Positions 1 to 5,031 of a DNA stretch of 5,945 nucleotides are shown here, one piece after another. Position numbers and translations under genes: made by a program. Source of the DNA: Methanoregula sp. Lineage in GTDB: Archaea > Halobacteriota > Methanomicrobia > Methanomicrobiales > Methanospirillaceae. The stretch spans positions 1 to 5,945 of the forward strand of contig JAPKXT010000029.1 in the NCBI GenBank assembly GCA_026394695.1, given 5' to 3'. The notes beneath the pieces were generated by a model. That model worked only from the letters and a program-made list of their open reading frames with translations, was not told where the DNA came from and made no database searches. Within the stretch, counting starts at the first letter, position 1. Every line of letters begins with the position of its first letter.

Positions 1-321
1 GTCGACGAATACGCGTTACTCGGTCGCATTGACGAGGAGTCGGTCAACCGGCTCCGCACCGCTGTTGAACAATACTCATCGAAGATCCCATCATGGATGG
101 CGAACCGGCCAAAAGATGTCTACACCGGCGAGGCAAAGCACTTGTTAGGTGGCGATGTAGCGCTCTCAAAGGACGAAGACGTCAATCTCATGAGAAAGAT
201 CCGCTGTTACCGGGGCATACGGCACGAGACCGGGCAGAAAGTCCGCGGGCAGCGCACCAAGTCTACCGGAAGAACCGGGACGACCGTGGGTGTCAAGAGG
301 AAGAAAGAGGGAGGTAGCTAA
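1..321 (+). CDS. rps13: 30S ribosomal protein uS13 (S13), C-terminal part
   Basis: Partial gene: the reading frame is open from base 1 and ends with TAA at 319-321, so 106 C-terminal residues are visible and roughly the first 40-50 residues of the archaeal protein (usually about 150) lie outside the window. uS13 sits in the head of the small subunit, next to the P-site tRNA and the intersubunit bridges. The diagnostic S13 segment is at visible residues 67-91: KIRCYRGIRHETGQKVRGQR followed by TKSTGR, a basic rRNA-binding tail. The upstream part (visible residues 30-62) resembles the archaeal insertion ending in SKDEDV. It is the first gene seen of a cluster in the classical archaeal order uS13-uS4-uS11-Rpo3, and the next start codon is only 2 bases after its stop. 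The identification is secure; only the 5' end is unknown. Confidence 0.97.
   Translation, partial: VDEYALLGRIDEESVNRLRTAVEQYSSKIPSWMANRPKDVYTGEAKHLLGGDVALSKDEDVNLMRKIRCYRGIRHETGQKVRGQRTKSTGRTGTTVGVKRKKEGGS
310..315 (+). promoter_or_regulatory. ribosome binding site of uS4 inside the end of uS13
   Basis: GGAGGT matches the archaeal anti-Shine-Dalgarno sequence and lies 8 bases before the ATG at 324. It overlaps the last codons of uS13, so ribosomes finishing uS13 can re-initiate on uS4. It fixes the uS4 start. Confidence 0.85.
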
Positions 322-323
322 CC

Positions 324-875
324 ATGGGATACCCGGGAAAGAATCATAAATCCTACCAGCCCCCCAAGCGCCCATTCGAAAAGACACGGATCGAATCTGA
401 GACTCGTCTTGTGATCGAATACGGGCTGCGCAACAAGCGGGAAGTCTGGAAGGCACAGAGCTACTTACGTAAATACCGGAAAGGGGCACGTGGTCTCCTT
501 GCTGTCATGTCAAGTACTGTTGACAGGACCCTTTTTGAGGCAAAGAAGGCTGAGCTGATCTCTCATATGCAGCGATCCGGACTGCTTGGTCCGGATGCAG
601 ATATCGAGGATGTCCTGGCACTCAAGGTCCAGGCACAGCTCGAACGCCGGCTCCAGAGCATTGTACATAGGAAAGGGCTTGCCCGTTCACCAAAACAGGC
701 ACGGCAGCTCATCACCCACGGGCACATTGCAATCAGTGGCAGGCGCGTCACCATTCCGGGATACCGGGTAAACCGGAACGAAGAGATGCAGATCACCTAT
801 TACGGCAAGTCACCGTTTTTAAGCGACTCGCATCCTGAGAAGTCACGGATCACCAAACCTGCAGGAGTGAGATAA
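324..875 (+). CDS. rps4: 30S ribosomal protein uS4 (S4)
   Basis: 183 residues, the normal size for archaeal uS4. It is a primary 16S rRNA-binding protein that nucleates 30S body assembly and helps form the mRNA entry region. The N-terminus (MGYPGKNHKSYQPPKRPFEK) is typical of archaea, followed by a basic helical region (residues 25-60). An S4 RNA-binding domain covers roughly residues 106-153, with LERRLQSIVHRKGLA, ARQLITHGHIAISGRR and TIPGYRVN. The protein has no cysteine, so it lacks the N-terminal zinc-binding motif found in some bacterial S4 proteins. The start is supported by the GGAGGT site and by lying 2 bases after the uS13 stop; the stop is TAA at 873-875. In bacteria S4 can act as an autoregulator of its operon; nothing here shows that. 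Confidence 0.97.
   Translation: MGYPGKNHKSYQPPKRPFEKTRIESETRLVIEYGLRNKREVWKAQSYLRKYRKGARGLLAVMSSTVDRTLFEAKKAELISHMQRSGLLGPDADIEDVLALKVQAQLERRLQSIVHRKGLARSPKQARQLITHGHIAISGRRVTIPGYRVNRNEEMQITYYGKSPFLSDSHPEKSRITKPAGVR
863..870 (+). promoter_or_regulatory. ribosome binding site of uS11
   Basis: AGGAGTGA closely matches the archaeal anti-Shine-Dalgarno complement AGGAGGTGA and lies 6 bases before the ATG at 877, inside the last codons of uS4. It supports coupled translation across a 1-base gap. Confidence 0.75.
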
Positions 876-876
876 G

Positions 877-1275
877 ATGGCGGCAAACGATAAGGAAAAG
901 TGGGGCGTTGCACATATCTTTGCATCGTTCAACAATACCATCATTACCATCACCGATCTCTCTGGTGCAGAGACCGTTACAAAAAGCAGCGGTGGCATGG
1001 TAGTAAAGCAGGACAGGAACGAAGGCTCACCGTATGCAGCAATGCAGATGGCAGGCAACGTTGCCCAGAATGCCCGGGAGAAGGGAATTGTGGGCGTCCA
1101 CGTCAAGGTACGTGCACCTGGACAAGGAAAACAACGCAGTCCCGGGCCCGGTGCCCAGGCAGCAATCCGTGCGCTCGCCCGTGCAGGTATGCGCATAGGG
1201 CGTATTGAAGATGTCACGCCTATCCCCCACGACTCCTGTCGCGCGAAAGGCGGCAGGCGAGGAAGGAGAGTGTGA
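877..1275 (+). CDS. rps11: 30S ribosomal protein uS11 (S11)
   Basis: 132 residues, full length for an archaeal uS11. It is located on the 30S platform and contacts the E-site region of 16S rRNA and the mRNA. The start WGVAHIFASFNNTIITITD (residues 9-27) and the internal KSSGGMVVKQDRNEGSPYAA (36-55) are characteristic. The classical S11 signature spans residues 98-122 and includes RALARAGMRIGRIEDVTPIP and HDSCR. The C-terminus is very basic (KGGRRGRRV) and buried in rRNA in known structures. It starts 1 base after the uS4 stop with a good ribosome binding site. Its TGA stop (1273-1275) overlaps the ATG of the next gene by one base. Confidence 0.98.
   Translation: MAANDKEKWGVAHIFASFNNTIITITDLSGAETVTKSSGGMVVKQDRNEGSPYAAMQMAGNVAQNAREKGIVGVHVKVRAPGQGKQRSPGPGAQAAIRALARAGMRIGRIEDVTPIPHDSCRAKGGRRGRRV
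1263..1268 (+). promoter_or_regulatory. ribosome binding site that decides the rpoD start
   Basis: AAGGAG lies 6 bases before ATG 1275 but only 3 bases before the in-frame GTG at 1272. The spacing favours the ATG, which also forms the TGATG stop/start overlap usual in this cluster. Confidence 0.7.
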
Positions 1276-2105
1276 TGGAGATCGAATTCAGCAGTCTTGA
1301 CGATTCCTTAGCACGATTCACTCTTGCGGGAGCCAGCCCGGCATTTGCCAACGCGTTCCGGCGGGCAATGATCGGTGAAGTACCGACGCTTGCAATCGAA
1401 GACGTGCGTATCTATGATAATACGAGTGCGTTCTTTGATGAGATGCTGGCCCACCGGCTCGGGCTTATTCCCATAAAAACCGACCTTTCAACATATTCGA
1501 CTCAGGAAAACTGCACGTGCGGTGGCGCGGGATGCCCGGGCTGCACGGTGACCTTTACGTTAAGTGTCGAAGGCCCTAAGACGGTTCTGTCCAGTGACCT
1601 CATTCCACAGGACCCCAAAGCGATACCGGTATATGATAACATTCCCATCGTGAAGCTCACCAAAGGGCAGAAACTTGTCATTGAAGCACGTGCCATTCTT
1701 AACACTGGCAGAGTGCACGCAAAATGGCAACCGACCCTCGTATGTGGATTCAAGAATTATCCTGTTGTATCCATCAGCGAAGCCTGCGATGCATGCGGCA
1801 TGTGCGTTGACGAATGTCCCCGCGATGTCCTTGCAGTTCGAGGAAAGAAAGTCGAAATAATAACAGGAAAACTCCCCGACTGCTCCATGTGCAAGCTCTG
1901 CGAGCGTGCATGCCTGGCAAGTGGTATCGGGGACGAACCGGCAATTACCATATCCGCTGAAGCAGACCGTTATATTTTTGTGGTCGAGAGCGATGGTTCG
2001 TTGCCGGTAAAAGAGATCATGGACCGTGCACTGCAGTATATCAAGGATCAGTCAAACGAGCTGGAGAGACAGTTAGGCGAGATATCAGGGGATGAAAAGA
2101 AATGA
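1275..2105 (+). CDS. rpoD: DNA-directed RNA polymerase subunit Rpo3 (RpoD) with two [4Fe-4S] motifs
   Basis: 276 residues from the ATG at 1275. This is the archaeal counterpart of bacterial alpha and eukaryotic Rpb3; it pairs with Rpo11 and, with Rpo10 and Rpo12, forms the platform on which RNA polymerase assembles. The dimerisation domain shows FTLAGASPAFANAFRRAMIGEVPTLAIEDV (residues 16-44) and LAHRLGLIPIKTD (58-70). A zinc-loop-like set of cysteines is at 80, 82, 87 and 90 (CTCGGAGCPGC). An inserted ferredoxin-like domain (about 168-230) has two complete cluster motifs: C171/C174/C177/C181 (CDACGMCVDECP) and C203/C206/C209/C213 (CSMCKLCERAC). Rpo3 of Methanosarcina is known to bind [4Fe-4S] clusters here, with a role in assembly. 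Family membership and cysteine sets are seen directly; cluster occupancy is inferred. The stop overlaps the next start as ATGA. Confidence 0.97.
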   Translation: MEIEFSSLDDSLARFTLAGASPAFANAFRRAMIGEVPTLAIEDVRIYDNTSAFFDEMLAHRLGLIPIKTDLSTYSTQENCTCGGAGCPGCTVTFTLSVEGPKTVLSSDLIPQDPKAIPVYDNIPIVKLTKGQKLVIEARAILNTGRVHAKWQPTLVCGFKNYPVVSISEACDACGMCVDECPRDVLAVRGKKVEIITGKLPDCSMCKLCERACLASGIGDEPAITISAEADRYIFVVESDGSLPVKEIMDRALQYIKDQSNELERQLGEISGDEKK

Positions 2106-2467
2106 CAAGAATTGTGGAAAAGACGAACCCCCGTCTTACCAACCTCATATTACTCCTGAAGAACAATTCACGGGAGAATGAGGCGAAGATCTGGCGTGAG
2201 ATCGCAACCAGGTTAGAGACCCCAAACAGGAATTACGCTGAGGTCAACCTGTCCAAGATCAACCGCTACGCCCAGAACGGTGAGACCATCATCGTCCCCG
2301 GCAAAGTCTTGGGCAGCGGCGTGCTGGAACAGTCCGTGAAGATTGCTGCGCTGAACTTTTCAGCATCAGCAACCAGCAAGATCAGGGACGCGAAAGGGCA
2401 GTGCATGTCGATCGAACAACTCCTTTTGGACAATCCGAAAGGTAGTGGTGTCCGGATCCTGAGGTGA
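2102..2467 (+). CDS. rpl18e: 50S ribosomal protein eL18 (L18e)
   Basis: 121 residues, the usual length of archaeal L18e, a large-subunit protein shared with eukaryotes, absent as such from bacteria and related in fold to bacterial L15. Recognisable segments are TNPRLTNLILLLKNNSRENEAKIW (split across residues 8-31), the VNLSKINRYAQNGETIIVPGKVLGSG region (48-73) and KIAALNFSASATSKI (80-94). The ATG at 2102 overlaps the TGA of rpoD by 4 bases (ATGA). Only a weak purine tract (AGGGG near 2087-2091) precedes it, so translation probably depends on termination of the upstream gene. The last codons and the stop (2465-2467) contain the ribosome binding site of uL13. The placement directly after Rpo3 and before uL13 is the standard archaeal order. 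Confidence 0.96.
   Translation: MTRIVEKTNPRLTNLILLLKNNSRENEAKIWREIATRLETPNRNYAEVNLSKINRYAQNGETIIVPGKVLGSGVLEQSVKIAALNFSASATSKIRDAKGQCMSIEQLLLDNPKGSGVRILR
2461..2467 (+). promoter_or_regulatory. ribosome binding site of uL13 overlapping the eL18 stop codon
   Basis: GAGGTGA is a perfect 7-base match to the archaeal anti-Shine-Dalgarno complement. Its last three bases are the TGA stop of eL18. It lies 7 bases before ATG 2475 and is one of the strongest sites in the window. Confidence 0.85.
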
Positions 2468-2474
2468 ACAAGAC

Positions 2475-2903
2475 ATGGTTACAGTAATCAATGGTGATGG
2501 AATGCTTCTCGGGCGCCTTGCAAGCCTTGTCGCACAGCGTGGCCTTGCCGGCGAAGAGATTGCCATCGTCAATGTCGAGAAGGCAATCATCTCCGGCAGC
2601 CGTGCACGTGTGCTTGCCAACTACAGGCACAAGAGGGAACGCGGAGCCTCCGGCGATCGCTGGGGACCGTTCGTCCCGCGCCGACCGGATCACCTCATGA
2701 AGCGGACGATCCGTGGCATGCTCCCCTACAAGCGCCCCCGTGGTGTCGACGCGATGAAGCGCATCAAGTGCTATGTCGGTGTTCCGGTGGAATTTGTCGG
2801 AAAAGAGATGGAAGTGCTTGAAGCAGCGCACATGAACCGGCTGAACAACCCGGCATATGTAACACTTGGTGCAGTATGCACGTTCCTCGGAGCGAAGTTC
2901 TAA
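2475..2903 (+). CDS. rpl13: 50S ribosomal protein uL13 (L13)
   Basis: 142 residues, full-length archaeal uL13, an early-assembling 23S rRNA-binding protein. It begins MVTVINGDGMLLGRLASLVA with the family's GRLAS motif at residues 13-17, followed by GEEIAIVNVEKAIISG (26-41). The signature region RTIRGMLPYKRPRG at residues 77-90 is clear, as is the archaeal GPFVPRRPDHL stretch (64-74). The C-terminal part (VTLGAVCTFLGAKF, 129-142) is also typical. The gene is preceded by a perfect ribosome binding site and lies 7 bases after eL18 and 10 bases before uS9, in the uL13-uS9 pairing conserved in all domains. In mammals uL13 (L13a) has extraribosomal roles; nothing suggests that here. Confidence 0.97.
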   Translation: MVTVINGDGMLLGRLASLVAQRGLAGEEIAIVNVEKAIISGSRARVLANYRHKRERGASGDRWGPFVPRRPDHLMKRTIRGMLPYKRPRGVDAMKRIKCYVGVPVEFVGKEMEVLEAAHMNRLNNPAYVTLGAVCTFLGAKF

Positions 2904-2908
2904 GGTGG
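2902..2908 (+). promoter_or_regulatory. ribosome binding site that decides the uS9 start
   Basis: AAGGTGG overlaps the uL13 stop codon and lies 5 bases before ATG 2914. It supports that start over the in-frame ATG at 2866, which lies inside uL13 and would add 16 residues not typical of the family. Confidence 0.7.
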
Positions 2909-2913
2909 TCCCC

Positions 2914-3315
2914 ATGGCAAAGATCATTAATACAAGCGGAAAACGTAAAACGGCAATCGCACGAGCGACCCTGAAGACGGGGAAAGGCATTATCCGTGTC
3001 AACTCTGTGCCACTTGAGGCATATGGCAGTGATGTAACCCGGATGAAGATCTCAGAACCACTCCTTCTTGTACCCAAAGCGATACACGGCATCGATGTGA
3101 CCATCGATGTCGCTGGTGGTGGTGTGATGGGTCAGGCAGAAGCGGTCCGTACCGCCCTTGCCCGTGGTATCCTCCAGTGGCACAACGATCCCCAGATTAA
3201 GGATATTTACCTCACCTATGACAGGACGCTCCTCGTCAACGACTCGCGGCAGAAAGAAGCAAAGAAGCCGCACGGCCGTGGAGCACGCAAGAAATTCCAA
3301 AAGTCTTATCGTTAA
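2914..3315 (+). CDS. rps9: 30S ribosomal protein uS9 (S9)
   Basis: 133 residues from ATG 2914, starting MAKIINTSGKRKTAIARATL, the archaeal form of the S9 N-terminus. uS9 is in the 30S head and its C-terminal tail reaches the P-site tRNA anticodon stem-loop. The S9 signature GGGVMGQAEAVRTALAR is at residues 68-84, followed by YDRTLLVNDSRQKEAKKPHG (102-121). The final GRGARKKFQKSYR has the conserved terminal Lys-Ser-Tyr-Arg, whose last arginine contacts tRNA in known ribosome structures. The frame is also open upstream to an ATG at 2866, but that start overlaps uL13 by 38 bases and has no fitting ribosome binding site. It forms the standard pair with uL13 and is followed by a 30-base gap before rpoN. 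Confidence 0.97.
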   Translation: MAKIINTSGKRKTAIARATLKTGKGIIRVNSVPLEAYGSDVTRMKISEPLLLVPKAIHGIDVTIDVAGGGVMGQAEAVRTALARGILQWHNDPQIKDIYLTYDRTLLVNDSRQKEAKKPHGRGARKKFQKSYR

Positions 3316-3330
3316 GATAAAAGATATGAT

Positions 3331-3337
3331 GAGAGGT
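3331..3337 (+). promoter_or_regulatory. ribosome binding site for the GTG start of rpoN
   Basis: GAGAGGT lies 8 bases before GTG 3346. The two nearby ATGs (3326 and 3329) are in another frame and upstream of this site, so the GTG is the start that fits both frame and spacing. Confidence 0.65.
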
Positions 3338-3345
3338 CAAAAATC

Positions 3346-3534
3346 GTGATACCCGTTCGATGTTTCACCTGTGGGAAACCAATCTCAACAGCGTGGGAAG
3401 AGTTCAAGCTGAGACGGGAGAAAGGCGAGGATCCCAAAATGATCCTCGACGATCTTAATATTTCCCGGTACTGCTGCAGGCGAATGCTCCTGACTCATAA
3501 AGAGATCATTGATGAGCTCAACCCGTACCAGTAG
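3346..3534 (+). CDS. rpoN: DNA-directed RNA polymerase subunit Rpo10 (RpoN)
   Basis: 62 residues, beginning at a GTG codon. This is the archaeal homologue of eukaryotic Rpb10, a small zinc-binding subunit that stabilises the Rpo3-Rpo11 platform of RNA polymerase. Four zinc-ligand cysteines are visible in the atypical Rpb10 arrangement: C6 and C9 in VRCFTCGKP, and the adjacent pair C43-C44 in RYCCRRMLLTH. The middle EEFKLRREKGEDPKMILDDL (residues 18-37) is typical. The upstream gap of 30 bases after uS9 is the largest before the tRNA and is AT-rich, so a weak internal promoter is possible but not shown. The stop is TAG at 3532-3534, 16 bases before the tRNA. Not to be confused with bacterial sigma-54, also called rpoN. 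Confidence 0.97.
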   Translation: MIPVRCFTCGKPISTAWEEFKLRREKGEDPKMILDDLNISRYCCRRMLLTHKEIIDELNPYQ

Positions 3535-3550
3535 ATCGACATAAGAGCGA

Positions 3551-3625
3551 GGGGTCGTAGGGTAGCCTGGACCATCCTATTGCGTTCGGGACGCAGTGAC
3601 CTGAGTTCGAATCTCAGCGACCCCA
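3551..3625 (+). tRNA. tRNA-Pro, anticodon CGG
   Basis: 75 bases that fold as a full cloverleaf. The acceptor stem GGGGTCG (3551-3557) pairs perfectly with CGACCCC (3618-3624), with A73 at 3625. The D arm is GGGTAGCCTGGACCATCCT. The anticodon stem TTGCG/CGCAG encloses the 7-base loop TTCGGGA (3585-3591) with anticodon CGG at 3587-3589, reading the proline codon CCG. The T arm CTGAG-TTCGAAT-CTCAG is canonical. The 3' CCA is not encoded (TATTA follows) and there is no intron at the usual position. Only 16 bases separate it from the rpoN stop and no TATA element sits about 25 bases upstream, so it is probably transcribed as part of the protein operon and released by RNase P and tRNase Z. Confidence 0.96.
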
Positions 3626-3651
3626 TATTAACAGTATCAGATCATCAATTT

Positions 3652-3656
3652 GAGGA
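3652..3656 (+). promoter_or_regulatory. ribosome binding site of rpoK
   Basis: GAGGA lies 6 bases before ATG 3663, in the 37-base spacer between the tRNA and rpoK. It supports the start of this very short gene. Confidence 0.6.
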
Positions 3657-3662
3657 CGAAAA

Positions 3663-3836
3663 ATGCAGGCGCAGACATATACCCGATATGAACGGGCGAA
3701 AATTATTGGAGCAAGGGCTCTGCAGATATCAATGGGTGCTCCCTTACTTATCACAACGACACGAATCGATCCTTTGGAGATCGCCATTGAGGAATACAAC
3801 AACAACACCATCCCCATTACCGTAAAAAGGAAGTAG
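3663..3836 (+). CDS. rpoK: DNA-directed RNA polymerase subunit Rpo6 (RpoK)
   Basis: A 57-residue gene, easily missed by length cut-offs. The protein starts MQAQTYTRYERAKIIGARAL and continues QISMGAPLLITTTRIDPLEI, then AIEEYNNNTIPITVKRK. It is the archaeal homologue of Rpb6 and bacterial omega, which clamps the C-terminal part of the largest subunit and supports polymerase assembly. The conserved core TRYERAKIIGARALQISMGAP (split across residues 7-27) and the PLEIAIEE motif (37-44) are diagnostic; as in other archaea, the acidic N-terminal extension of eukaryotic Rpb6 is missing. A GAGGA site lies 6 bases before the ATG; the stop is TAG at 3834-3836, 7 bases before the enolase start. Its place between rpoN and the enolase gene matches the known archaeal gene order. 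Confidence 0.96.
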   Translation: MQAQTYTRYERAKIIGARALQISMGAPLLITTTRIDPLEIAIEEYNNNTIPITVKRK

Positions 3837-3843
3837 AAGACGC

Positions 3844-5031
3844 ATGACGACTATTGAGATAATCGAGCTACGGACAATTCTCGACAGCCGGGGTAACATG
3901 ACTGTTGAGGCTGATGTTCATACTCCCGGTGGTTTTGGCCGGTCTGCAGCCCCCAGCGGTGCCAGTACCGGCTCTCTTGAAGCAAAGGTCAAGCCACCCA
4001 GAGAGGCTGTTGAGTATGCGATCCAGAATGTCATCCCGGCACTGATTGGGATGGATGCATGTGACCAGCAGGGATTTGATGAGCAGCTCCGCGATATTGA
4101 CGGAACGGCAAATTTTGCTGAAATTGGTGCCAATATCGCTGTAGCTCTCTCTCTTGCAAATGCAAAGGCTGCCGCATCATCGATTGGGTTTTCGCTTTTC
4201 CGCTATCTTGGCGGGGCGTTTGTAAATGAGATGCCACTCCCCCTGGGAAATGTTATTGGCGGTGGTGCGCATGCCGCAAACTCGACCGAGATCCAGGAAT
4301 TCCTCGTCGTGCCCGGAGATGCAACCGATGCTGAAGAAGCAGTCCTTGCAAACGCTGCGGTGCACCGGCATGTAAAGGAACTCTTGGCGAAACACAATAA
4401 ATCCTGCGGCAAGGGTGATGAGGGTGCATGGGCACCGCAGATTGACGATGCCCTCGCATTTGAGCTCATTGCCGAGGCGACCGGACTTGTTGCCGACGAG
4501 ATGAATATCTCGGTTGATATGGGTATAGATGTCGCATCGAGTCAGATGTGGAATGGGGATGGCTACAAGTACCGCGACAAGGTTCGCACGACGGAAGAGC
4601 AGATCGCATACATTGCCGAGCTCGTTGACAGCTACGACCTTGTGTATGTTGAAGACCCCCTCCATGAAAACGATTTTGACGCGTTTGCAGAGCTCAACAG
4701 CCAGGTTGGCGACCGCTGCCTTGTCTGCGGGGACGATATATTTGTCACGCAGGTTGACCGCATCATGCAGGGCATCGAGATGGAAGCCGCAAACTGCGTG
4801 CTCATAAAACCCAACCAGGTGGGGACGCTGACTGACACGTATGAAGCGGTCCGTCTTGCCCACACCCATGGCCTGGACACTGTGATGAGCCACCGCTCCG
4901 GAGAGACAACGGATACAACTATTGCCCACCTTGCAACTGCATTCTCCTGTGTTTTCTTAAAATGCGGTATTGTTGGTGGAGAACGCATTGCAAAACTGAA
5001 TGAACTGATACGCATTGAGGAACAGCTATGA
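3844..5031 (+). CDS. eno: enolase (phosphopyruvate hydratase), short archaeal subtype
   Basis: 395 residues; enolases are usually 410-435. It interconverts 2-phosphoglycerate and phosphoenolpyruvate in glycolysis/gluconeogenesis in the cytoplasm. By alignment from memory, the catalytic set is present: S41 in APSGASTG, H143 in GGAHAAN, E152 in QEFLVVP, E193 in GDEGAWAP, metal ligands D229 (GIDVASS), E270 (EDPLHE) and D297/D298 (CGDDIF), K322 (LIKPNQVGT), H350-R351-S352 (MSHRSGET) and K373. Differences from the standard form: the usual ELRDGD...GKGV segment after the SGASTG loop is largely missing (SLEAKVKPPREAVEYAI instead), the NGG of NVINGG is GGG, and the C-terminal tail stops at IRIEEQL. 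These look like features of an archaeal enolase subtype kept in this operon rather than decay, because the reading frame and active site are intact. Its TGA overlaps the uS2 start by 4 bases. Confidence 0.93.
   Translation: MTTIEIIELRTILDSRGNMTVEADVHTPGGFGRSAAPSGASTGSLEAKVKPPREAVEYAIQNVIPALIGMDACDQQGFDEQLRDIDGTANFAEIGANIAVALSLANAKAAASSIGFSLFRYLGGAFVNEMPLPLGNVIGGGAHAANSTEIQEFLVVPGDATDAEEAVLANAAVHRHVKELLAKHNKSCGKGDEGAWAPQIDDALAFELIAEATGLVADEMNISVDMGIDVASSQMWNGDGYKYRDKVRTTEEQIAYIAELVDSYDLVYVEDPLHENDFDAFAELNSQVGDRCLVCGDDIFVTQVDRIMQGIEMEAANCVLIKPNQVGTLTDTYEAVRLAHTHGLDTVMSHRSGETTDTTIAHLATAFSCVFLKCGIVGGERIAKLNELIRIEEQL
5017..5020 (+). promoter_or_regulatory. ribosome binding site of uS2 within the end of eno
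   Basis: GAGG (extended by AA) lies 7 bases before ATG 5028. With the ATGA overlap it suggests coupled translation of eno and rps2 and favours this start over the in-frame ATG at 5046. Confidence 0.55.

Noticed and set aside
1272..1274. GTG as the start codon of rpoD.
   Set aside because: It is only 3 bases from the ribosome binding site, while the next codon, ATG 1275, has normal spacing and forms the TGATG overlap.
2866..2913. An upstream ATG that would lengthen uS9 by 16 residues.
   Set aside because: It lies inside uL13, has no fitting ribosome binding site, and the protein from ATG 2914 matches the usual archaeal uS9 N-terminus.
2382..3104. A 240-residue open frame on the minus strand across uL13 and uS9.
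   Set aside because: It is antisense to two certain ribosomal protein genes, resembles no family I know, and long antisense frames are expected opposite GC-biased codon use.
3326..3332. ATGATGA, a perfect box C (RUGAUGA) that might mark a C/D guide RNA before rpoN.
   Set aside because: No CUGA box D occurs at a suitable distance (the next is about 75 bases on, inside rpoN) and no terminal stem is visible; it is better explained by the purine-rich ribosome binding region.
3454..3463. CTTAATATTT inside rpoN as a TATA box for the tRNA gene.
   Set aside because: It is about 90 bases before the tRNA, would imply an unusually long 5' leader, and is explained by codons for LNIS in Rpo10.
3625..3632. 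ATATTAAC just after the tRNA as a promoter for rpoK.
   Set aside because: The transcript would start near 3653, removing or truncating the GAGGA ribosome binding site; the match to a TATA box is weak. tRNA processing is a simpler source of the rpoK 5' end.
3580..3825. An 81-residue plus-strand frame starting inside the tRNA.
   Set aside because: It begins in the tRNA-Pro anticodon arm and overlaps rpoK in another frame; the rpoK product is a clear family match, so this frame is a shadow.
4177..4929. A 250-residue open frame on the minus strand across the enolase gene.
   Set aside because: It lies wholly antisense to an intact enolase with all catalytic motifs, and its translation shows no recognisable domain.
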